Shown here piece by piece: positions 1 to 5,726 of a DNA stretch of 9,134 nt. Position 1 is the first letter of the stretch. Each line of letters starts with the position of its first letter. The stretch comes from CAZSGN01 sp964606415 (lineage in GTDB: Bacteria > Bacteroidota > Bacteroidia > Bacteroidales > JBBRXJ01). The DNA is taken from the NCBI GenBank assembly GCA_964606415.1, contig CAZSGN010000099.1, positions 1 to 9,134 of the forward strand. The letters are read 5' to 3'. The notes beneath the pieces are model-generated. The model was not told the DNA's origin, made no database searches, and saw only the letters and a list, made by a program, of their open reading frames with translations. Position numbers and translations under genes: made by a program.

Positions 1-17
1 TAAAATATTGTTGTACA

Positions 18-50
18 TGTAGTTTAAATGTAGTTTAAATGTAGTTTAAA
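18..50. repeat. Three perfect tandem copies of 11-bp TGTAGTTTAAA
   Basis: The unit TGTAGTTTAAA occurs at 18-28, 29-39 and 40-50 without a mismatch. The array is bracketed by the 8-bp direct repeat AAATATTG at 3-10 and 48-55. The period is close to one helical turn, so a protein binding each unit would sit on one face of the DNA. Each unit carries the palindrome TTTAAA. It may continue a larger array to the left, but only this part is visible. Three short copies could also be a simple slippage product. Confidence 0.85.
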
Positions 51-76
51 TATTGCGTTTTCAGATTGATGCAATA
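51..76. repeat. 6-bp inverted repeat TATTGC/GCAATA
   Basis: TATTGC at 51-56 is the reverse complement of GCAATA at 71-76, with a 14-nt spacer. It directly follows the three 11-bp repeats. The arms are short and A/T rich, so a chance origin is quite possible. A protein-binding dyad is the alternative. Confidence 0.35.
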
Positions 77-116
77 TCGTTGCTCATTTTTGGCAAACAA
101 TCTCCATTAAAATACA

Positions 117-160
117 ACATATAAACAACCTTAAACCATATTTTATCTACATATAAACAA
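117..160. repeat. Spaced 12-bp direct repeat ACATATAAACAA
   Basis: ACATATAAACAA is found perfectly at 117-128 and again at 149-160. The starts are 32 bp apart, close to three helical turns. The function is unknown. It could be a pair of binding sites or a relic of a local duplication. Confidence 0.7.
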
Positions 161-181
161 ATTGCAAGCTTTCATTAAATT

Positions 182-248
182 AGTGGTAGAACCCACTTTT
201 TAATACCACTTGTTTATATTAGCTTCGCTGAGCTCACCCCTAAAGGGG
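182..248. repeat. Cluster of three short potential hairpins
   Basis: Three inverted repeats lie in a row. AGTGGTA (182-188) pairs with TACCACT (204-210) across a 15-nt loop. AGCT (221-224) pairs with AGCT (231-234) across six bases. CCCC (237-240) pairs with GGGG (245-248) around the loop TAAA. The last is locally G/C rich in an A/T-rich setting, like many small extragenic palindromic units in Bacteroidota intergenic DNA. Each stem is short. Together with the hairpins at 297 and 372 they suggest a structured RNA 3' end, but this is inference. Confidence 0.4.
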
Positions 249-296
249 ATTCGGTTCATGCTCTTTAGGCTTAAATCAATTATCTCCCAATTTTAT

Positions 297-327
297 AAGC
301 CTTATGGTGAGGCTTTCATTCTTTTTT
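297..327 (+). terminator. Possible weak intrinsic terminator
   Basis: AAGCCT (297-302) pairs with AGGCTT (310-315) around a 7-nt loop, and six T residues follow at 322-327. The stem is only 6 bp and the T-run starts six bases after it, so this would be a leaky terminator at best. It lies 45 bp before a much stronger one on the same strand. Confidence 0.35.
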
Positions 328-371
328 AAAGAAATTGATTAAAAATAATGATATTTTTTTTCCTGACCAAG

Positions 372-406
372 AGCTAAGCGTAATTTTTACGTTTAGCTTG
401 TTTTTT
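372..406 (+). terminator. Strong intrinsic terminator, orphan in this window
   Basis: AGCTAAGCGTAA (372-383) pairs over 12 positions with TTACGTTTAGCT (387-398). There is a TTT loop and a single G-U pair (378 with 392). The U-tract TGTTTTTT (399-406) follows at once. On the opposite strand the hairpin is followed by CTTGGTC rather than a T-run, so it acts only left to right. It must end transcription that enters from beyond position 1 or starts inside 1-371. It also shields the downstream radical SAM gene from read-through, so that gene needs its own promoter between 407 and 731. Confidence 0.8.
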
Positions 407-600
407 CAATTACTTATTGTTAGATGATACGCAAATTTGTTATGTTGAATGAGTATACTTTTTATTGATGGATGACTTAAGACTTTGGCTTTTCCCCCGT
501 GTATTATTTTTTACTTTACCCATTGTTGATTTTTTAATAAGATAATGTTTTAATAAGAGCGCAAACAATTCTTTTTATTTTTAGAATAATGATTGAATTC

Positions 601-640
601 AATATTTATTAAATACGTTATTAAATACGAAATAAATATT
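601..640. repeat. Tandem 12-bp duplication framed by 10-bp inverted repeat
   Basis: TTATTAAATACG occurs twice back to back, at 606-617 and 618-629. AATATTTATT (601-610) and AATAAATATT (631-640) are perfect reverse complements that enclose most of the duplication. A second palindrome, TTGAATTCAA, overlaps the left edge (593-602). The block lies just upstream of the candidate promoter of the radical SAM gene, so an operator is possible. Low sequence complexity makes chance a serious alternative. Confidence 0.6.
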
Positions 641-648
641 TGTGATGC

Positions 649-679
649 CTTGAATCTTTTTATATACATAATATATTTT
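649..679 (+). promoter_or_regulatory. Candidate Bacteroidota-type promoter of the radical SAM gene
   Basis: The Bacteroidota housekeeping promoter is TTTG near -33 and TAnnTTTG near -7, about 19 bp apart. Here CTTG (649-652, three of four matches) and TATATTTT (672-679, seven of eight) are separated by 19 bp. Transcription would start near 686, giving a leader of roughly 45 nt before the ATG at 732. In A/T-rich DNA such matches arise easily, so this is only a candidate. Its support is that the terminator at 372-406 requires a promoter somewhere in this interval. Confidence 0.3.
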
Positions 680-731
680 TAGTTTCATAATTATTATTTA
701 ACTTTACATGATCATATAATTGTGTGTTTTT

Positions 732-2135
732 ATGGATTATCAAAATTTATATCTGGGGAAGCCGCTTGCTTTTCAGGTTATGATTAAGCCTTTTGGGCCT
801 GTTTGTAATCTTGATTGTCGTTATTGTTATTACCTTGAAAAACAAAATTTATATAAGCAACAGAAGGATTTTCGCTTAAATGAGGATTTGCTTGAATCTT
901 TTATTAAGCAACATATTGAGGCGCATGAAGTGCCTGTTGTGCAATTTGTTTGGCAGGGTGGTGAGCCTACATTGCTGGGAATCGATTATTTCCGGAAAGC
1001 TTTGCGTATTCAACAAAAATATGCTGGAGATAAGCGTATAGAAAATGTTTTGCAGACCAATGGAACGCGTTTGAATGTTGATTGGGCCCGGTTTTTAAAA
1101 CAAAACGAATTTTTAGTAGGTATTTCGATTGATGGCCCTGAGCATTTGCATGATGCTTACCGAAGGACTAATGATGACAGGCCTACCTGGCGTGAAGTGA
1201 TGAATGGTATTGAGGTGCTGAAAAGATATGGGGTCGAGTTTAATACGATGACGGTTGTTAATGATCTTAATGTGGCTTATCCACTTGAAGTTTATCATTT
1301 CCTGAAAGATATTGGCAGCCATTATATGCAGTTTTTACCAGTTGTTGAACGGGTTGCTGATGATTTGCCTGATGATGAATTGAGTTTGGTATCACCTACT
1401 TATAAAGGGGGGGCTAAGGTAGCTGGCTGGAGTGTTGACCCTGATGCGCTGTCTCCTTTTTTGAATACTATTTTTGATGAATGGGTGCGCAGTGATGTGG
1501 GGAAATATTATGTACAGCATTTTGACGTTGCGCTGGCTAATTGGGTAGGTGCTATGTCTGGACTTTGTGTTTTTAGCGCAACATGTGGGGATGCTACTTG
1601 TATGGAGCACAACGGGGATGTTTTCTCCTGTGATCATTTTGTTTATCCGGAGAATCTTCTTGGTAATTTAAAAACAGATTCTTTGGTTTCTTTGATTAAA
1701 TCTGAAAAACAGACTCTTTTTGGTAGCGCGAAGAAGGATGCGCTGCCTATGCAATGTGTTGATTGTGAATATCGTTTTGCTTGTAATGGCGGATGTCCGA
1801 AAAACAGAATATCAGTGACTGCTGATGGTGAACCTGGTCTGAATTATCTTTGCGAAAGTTATTATGATTTCTTTAAACATATTCACCCTTATATGCAATT
1901 TATGGCGGAAGAACTTAAAAAGAAAAGAGCTCCGGCTAATGTCATGCAGTGGGTGCGAAAAAAAGACCGGGAAAAGGCTATTAGGGAAGGGCATTCTTTA
2001 CCTCATTATGTTCCTCCTACTGGTAAAATGTCAGCTAAGGGAGAGCATAATAAAATTAACCGGAATGATCCTTGCCCATGTGGGAGTGGTAAAAAATATA
2101 AGAATTGTTGCATGAGGGTTATGCGTTCTGTTTAA
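732..2135 (+). CDS. Anaerobic sulfatase-maturase-like radical SAM/SPASM protein with C-terminal SEC-C motif
   Basis: A 467-residue cytoplasmic iron-sulfur enzyme. The family (anSME) uses S-adenosylmethionine radical chemistry to oxidise the active-site Cys or Ser of sulfatases to formylglycine. Visible motifs, numbered from ATG 732, are the radical SAM CX3CX2C (C25, C29, C32), then W-Q-G-G-E-P (74-79), Q-T-N-G-T (108-112) and S-I-D-G-P (132-136). The SPASM cysteines that hold two auxiliary 4Fe-4S clusters are C285, C290, C300, then CX2CX5CX3C (C342, C345, C351, C355) and C374. D301 after C300 probably matches the proposed catalytic Asp of the family. The C-terminus adds a zinc-binding SEC-C motif (C448, C450, C459, C460), making the protein longer than the roughly 370-415 residues of well-known members. 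ATG 732 is preferred because about 20 residues before the first cluster motif is normal; TTG 720 would add four residues. No Shine-Dalgarno is evident. No sulfatase lies in the window, so the substrate is unknown, and a SPASM peptide-modifying enzyme is a less likely alternative. Confidence 0.9.
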   Translation: MDYQNLYLGKPLAFQVMIKPFGPVCNLDCRYCYYLEKQNLYKQQKDFRLNEDLLESFIKQHIEAHEVPVVQFVWQGGEPTLLGIDYFRKALRIQQKYAGDKRIENVLQTNGTRLNVDWARFLKQNEFLVGISIDGPEHLHDAYRRTNDDRPTWREVMNGIEVLKRYGVEFNTMTVVNDLNVAYPLEVYHFLKDIGSHYMQFLPVVERVADDLPDDELSLVSPTYKGGAKVAGWSVDPDALSPFLNTIFDEWVRSDVGKYYVQHFDVALANWVGAMSGLCVFSATCGDATCMEHNGDVFSCDHFVYPENLLGNLKTDSLVSLIKSEKQTLFGSAKKDALPMQCVDCEYRFACNGGCPKNRISVTADGEPGLNYLCESYYDFFKHIHPYMQFMAEELKKKRAPANVMQWVRKKDREKAIREGHSLPHYVPPTGKMSAKGEHNKINRNDPCPCGSGKKYKNCCMRVMRSV

Positions 2136-2145
2136 TGCTGTTTTT

Positions 2146-5100
2146 TTACTTTTCTTCGGTTTCTTTTGTCTTACTGGAATATGGTAGGGATACGATAAAT
2201 AAACTTCCTTTTCCGGGTTTGCTTTTTACGTCAATTGTTCCTTTGTTTTCTTTTACAAAATCGTTAACAAGTAAAACCCCCAGGCCACTTCCACTTTCAC
2301 CCTGCGTCCCTTCTGTTATATTCTTTTCTTTTTCAATGGAGAATAATTTTTCCACAACATCTTTACTCATCCCAACACCAGTATCTGAGACCCTGATATC
2401 AATGCATTCATCATCTTCCCTTACTTTAAAAGACACACGTACTTCTCCGCCTGCTTGAGTATATTTAATTGCGTTGTTGATTAGGTTTTTTGCAATAATA
2501 TTAACCATATGCCGGTCGGCATATGCATGAAGGTTATCCAGGTTTTCAACATAAAGTTTGATCGATTTGTCTTTGGCATAAGATTTAAACTGGCGAATGT
2601 TTTCTTTAATTATTTGATTCAGGTTGATATGTTCAGGAGTGTATACAATACGTCTCGAATTATATTCTGACCAGATCATCAAATTTTCCAGGTGGTCTTT
2701 TGCTCCTTCTGCAATGTCGGTGATTTGTTTAATTTGTTCTTCTTTAGACAAAGAAGTTTTCCCGGTTTGTTTTTCATTATTTGAAATGATCTGATGGCCT
2801 ATACTCACGATTTTATTGAAGGGTTTTTGTAAATCCTGACCTACAATAGCAAATAATTTATCTTTAGAAGCACTGATTTTTTTTAATTCTTCTTTCTGGA
2901 GTTGTAGTTCGAAGGTACGTTCTTTCACCTGTTCATTGAGTTTCTGGTTCTGGAATTTAACCTGCGTTAGCCGGTAAAGGTAGAGGAGCGCGAAAAGGCC
3001 TATAATAAAGATAATTGCTAAAATACGGAACCACCAGGTTTGATAAAAGGGAGGGAGGATATTTATTTCCAGGGTAGCTGGAGTCTCTGAGCCAAAACCA
3101 TCGTTGTTGTATCCTTTAACCATAAAAGTATATTTCCCCGGATCAAGATTGGTATAGGTCACATTGTTTTTTTTTGTGTTGATCCAGGTATCATCAAATC
3201 CATTCATTTTGTAGATGAATTCATTTTTTTGGGGTGCATAATAGTCTAAAACGGCAAATTCCAGAGTAAAAGCATCTGCTTTATGGGATAAAGTGATTTT
3301 TTGTGTATGGGTAATGCTTTGATCTAAAATAATTTGATTATGTGTCTTTTGTCCTGGTTTAACAGGCGTGTTAGATATGTAAAATTCGGTGAAGACTACT
3401 TTCGGCTTGTGGCGGTTAAATTTAATACTATCCGGGTGCCAGACATTAATCCCGCTTTCGCTGATAAAATACATTTCTCCTGATTTTGATTGATAGGAAA
3501 TACCTTTTGAGAACGAGAGATCCTTAAGCCCATCGCTTAAATTAAAATTTTTGAATTCTTCATTTTGTTTATTAAATCTGGATATTCCGCTATTAGTGCT
3601 TAGCCATAAGTGATGATTGGCATCTTCTTCAATACAGTAGATCTCGTTATCTGGTAATCCGTCATGTGTGGTATATTGAAAAACGGACTGATCCTGATGG
3701 TCATACAGGAGAAGGCCATTTTTGGATCCGATCCATAGCTCTCCTTGGCGATCTTCGTAAATAGTATTGATAATATGGGGAAATTCTTTTGTTGTGAGAT
3801 TTTCCGGATCAATAATAAGGGCTTTTGAAACTCCTGTATAAGCCCATATTTGATTTTTCTGGTCCTGGTAAATATGATTAGTGTTATTAATCGTTTGTTT
3901 TACCTTTGTTAACTGATGTGCAGAATCATTTTGGTTAATTAAATATATGCCATCGTTAAAAGTGCTGATCCAGATATTATGATTGTTATCTTCGTTGATT
4001 TCCATTATTTCATGATTTGAAAAAGTGCCACCAGCGATTTCTTCAGGATATTTGATTTCTTTTTTTTTGGGATTATATTTGTATATCCCGGATCGGTAAG
4101 TGCCAAGCCAGATGTGCCCTTTTGAATCAATGAAAAAATCAAGAAAATAATCTTTCTCGCTTGGGGATTTTATAGGTATTGTTTTAAATGATTCTTCCTG
4201 TGGTTTAAATTTAATAAGGCCGCTATTTCTTCCAGCGATCCACAATACATTTTTTTTATATTGCTTAATACCCAGTAATTGATTTTCTGGTAGCCCGCTG
4301 TTTTTCTGTGTATATATTTTTGCTTTTCCTGTTTTGGGATTAAAATGGTTGAGACCGCCTCCCCAGGTTGTGATCCATATATTTCCGGATAAATCTTCAA
4401 ATACGTCAGTGAGATTATTACTGCTAATGGTGGTATTAATGTCTGGGTGATAGCTGTAGTGTGATATTTTTTGTTTATTAGGTGCGTATTTATTTAAACC
4501 GCTGGCTGTGCCAACCCACATAATCCCGGATTGGTCTTTGTATATGGAGTGGATTCGGTTATTAGAGAGAGAATACGGGTCTGAGTATGAATGACGATGA
4601 TTTTCAGAATGCGTAATTTCTTTATTGTTATATGATAATATGTCAATTCCTTCACCGTCAGTGCCAACCCATAAGTTGCTCTTTTCCCCATCATTGATTG
4701 CTGTAATTCTATTGCTGCTTAAAGGGCTTCCTGATTTGTTGATATGTTGATAGCTTTTGAAGGTTTGTTGTTCCGGATTATATCGATTGAGCCCATTGTT
4801 CCAGGTGCCAAACCAGTTGATCCCATTTTTTGATTGATGGATGGCATTGATCATATTTCCGCTAAGTTCTCCGGCATCTGAATCTCTGTTAAAGGTATTG
4901 ATGATGTGTTTATTTTTTGAGTCATAATGGATGATCCCGCCAATCCATGTACCTATCCATAATTGATTTTTCTTGTCTTCGACTATGATTTTAGGGCCCA
5001 GTTTGCTAATGGGTGGAGTGTGTTTTGTTAATGTCTCTTCAATTAAAAAATGATCATTGAGTGCATCATAACGATGAATGGCTCTATCTGTAATAATCCA

Positions 5101-5538
5101 TAATTGTCCGCTGGAATCTACTTCCATGGACCAAACACGGTTATGGTTAAGTGAGTTTGGATCTTCCGGATTCGCAAGATAGTTTATAAAATTTGCCTTA
5201 TCAGGATTATATCGGTTTAGGCCACGTTTGGTCCCAATCCATAATCGCCCTGATGAATCCTGTGTGATGCAGGTGATCCGGTTGTCACTGATACTTGTGC
5301 TGTCAGCAGGTATGTTTTTAAATATTTTGAATTTATAACCATCATAACGGTTTAGCCCATTATTGGTTCCAACCCATATAAATCCGGTGGTGTCCTGAAA
5401 GATGCAGGAGATAGTGGCAGATGACAGACCATCCTGAATGGATAAACGATCAAAAGAAAGTCCGTTTTGAGAATATTGTACTAAACTAATTGAATGAATT
5501 ATAATTAGTAAAAAGAGTTTTTTAATTTTGATCATCAT
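2146..5538 (-). CDS. Two-component propeller sensor kinase homologue lacking the phosphoacceptor histidine
   Basis: A 1130-residue inner-membrane sensor. It has an N-terminal signal peptide (about 1-23), then about 14 Reg_prop blades with I-W-x-G-T...G-L-x-x-Y signatures (about 40-735). These would form two seven-bladed periplasmic propellers, which in relatives bind glycans or other ligands. A Y_Y_Y domain (about 765-829) precedes one transmembrane helix (about 837-859, after W835-W836), a coiled-coil linker, a DHp-like domain and a HATPase domain. The ATP site looks complete: N-box N-L-I-N-N (N1021/N1022), G1 box D-T-G-V-G (D1052) and G2 box G-S-G-L-G near 1083. The H-box reads G-Q-D-L-Q-K-P: the phosphoacceptor His is Gln901 (CAG at 2838-2836) and the H+4 Asn is Lys905. 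Both flanks stay in frame and conserved, so this is not a frameshift. No receiver or DNA-binding domain follows. It lies 188 bp downstream of a canonical paralogue and ends 10 bp from the convergent radical SAM gene. Canonical autophosphorylation is unlikely; ATP binding, regulation of a partner, or phosphorylation in trans are possible. Start M1 or M2 (5535) cannot be separated. Confidence 0.92.
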   Translation of the reverse strand: MMIKIKKLFLLIIIHSISLVQYSQNGLSFDRLSIQDGLSSATISCIFQDTTGFIWVGTNNGLNRYDGYKFKIFKNIPADSTSISDNRITCITQDSSGRLWIGTKRGLNRYNPDKANFINYLANPEDPNSLNHNRVWSMEVDSSGQLWIITDRAIHRYDALNDHFLIEETLTKHTPPISKLGPKIIVEDKKNQLWIGTWIGGIIHYDSKNKHIINTFNRDSDAGELSGNMINAIHQSKNGINWFGTWNNGLNRYNPEQQTFKSYQHINKSGSPLSSNRITAINDGEKSNLWVGTDGEGIDILSYNNKEITHSENHRHSYSDPYSLSNNRIHSIYKDQSGIMWVGTASGLNKYAPNKQKISHYSYHPDINTTISSNNLTDVFEDLSGNIWITTWGGGLNHFNPKTGKAKIYTQKNSGLPENQLLGIKQYKKNVLWIAGRNSGLIKFKPQEESFKTIPIKSPSEKDYFLDFFIDSKGHIWLGTYRSGIYKYNPKKKEIKYPEEIAGGTFSNHEIMEINEDNNHNIWISTFNDGIYLINQNDSAHQLTKVKQTINNTNHIYQDQKNQIWAYTGVSKALIIDPENLTTKEFPHIINTIYEDRQGELWIGSKNGLLLYDHQDQSVFQYTTHDGLPDNEIYCIEEDANHHLWLSTNSGISRFNKQNEEFKNFNLSDGLKDLSFSKGISYQSKSGEMYFISESGINVWHPDSIKFNRHKPKVVFTEFYISNTPVKPGQKTHNQIILDQSITHTQKITLSHKADAFTLEFAVLDYYAPQKNEFIYKMNGFDDTWINTKKNNVTYTNLDPGKYTFMVKGYNNDGFGSETPATLEINILPPFYQTWWFRILAIIFIIGLFALLYLYRLTQVKFQNQKLNEQVKERTFELQLQKEELKKISASKDKLFAIVGQDLQKPFNKIVSIGHQIISNNEKQTGKTSLSKEEQIKQITDIAEGAKDHLENLMIWSEYNSRRIVYTPEHINLNQIIKENIRQFKSYAKDKSIKLYVENLDNLHAYADRHMVNIIAKNLINNAIKYTQAGGEVRVSFKVREDDECIDIRVSDTGVGMSKDVVEKLFSIEKEKNITEGTQGESGSGLGVLLVNDFVKENKGTIDVKSKPGKGSLFIVSLPYSSKTKETEEK

Positions 5539-5726
5539 TTTTTATTTGATTAAGAATCAGTTGTATTTTATTGTATTTGTAGGTTGTTAATAAACTGGTT
5601 GTTCATATTTTATAACGATCACTTTTTTGTTATGATGCTTTTGAAAAACACCCATTGACAATTTTTCTATTCTTGTATACTCTATATATCCTCTTAGGTT
5701 GCTTATTTTTTTAATAAAATGTATAT
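5539..5726. other. 188-bp spacer between the two full-length kinase genes
   Basis: This spacer is much longer than the 13-bp gap before the upstream kinase gene, so the 5538-2146 gene may have its own promoter or control site. I see two short direct repeats: TTGTATTT at 5561-5568 and 5571-5578 (10-bp period), and GGTTGTT at 5582-5588 and 5597-5603. A weak 5-bp dyad (ATAAC 5612-5616, GTTAT 5629-5633) is also present. On the minus strand I find no convincing TTTG / TAnnTTTG promoter pair and no strong terminator hairpin with a T-run. Confidence 0.4.

Larger units (their letters stand above)
1..731. other. Gene-free, repeat- and hairpin-rich upstream region
   Basis: I find no open reading frame here with recognisable protein character. 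The longest candidates I read by hand are about 20 codons, for example an ATG at 258 that stops at 327. The stretch is very A/T rich and splits in two. The left part (1-406) contains direct repeats and several potential hairpins, and ends in a strong plus-strand terminator. It therefore looks like the 3' untranslated end of a transcript entering from the left, or a non-coding RNA. The right part (407-731) contains a 24-bp tandem duplication inside an inverted repeat and a weak promoter, and is the probable control region of the radical SAM gene. The individual elements are listed separately. Confidence 0.6.

Noticed and set aside
1..160. CRISPR array suggested by the short repeats
   Set aside because: The units are 11-12 bp, tandem or only twice present, with no regular unique spacers and no cas genes.
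258..329. Small plus-strand ORF of 23 codons starting at ATG 258
   Set aside because: It runs across the 297-315 hairpin, has no ribosome binding site or recognisable motif, and its length is expected by chance.
720..731. TTG start giving a four-residue longer radical SAM protein
   Set aside because: ATG 732 already gives the usual N-terminal length, no ribosome binding site favours the TTG, and an in-frame stop lies just before it at 717.
2109..2147. Intrinsic terminator at the end of the radical SAM gene (GCAT/ATGC dyad and a later T-run)
   Set aside because: The stem is only 4 bp and lies well before the T-run at 2141-2147, so it does not form a credible terminator.
2105..2458. Plus-strand reading frame of 117 codons opposite the kinase C-terminus
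   Set aside because: It lies antisense to the conserved HATPase domain of the 5538-2146 gene, and its translation is low-complexity Ser/Leu/Phe without any recognisable motif.
2800..2870. Frameshift or decay as the cause of the missing His in the 5538-2146 protein
   Set aside because: Residues on both sides (K-D-K-L-F-A-I-V-G and the later N, G1 and G2 boxes) remain in the same frame and conserved; the change is a substitution.
5655..5681. TTGACA and TATACT on the plus strand, resembling an E. coli sigma-70 promoter
   Set aside because: The spacer is only 15 bp, Bacteroidota use a different promoter consensus, and it would only drive antisense transcription into a kinase gene.
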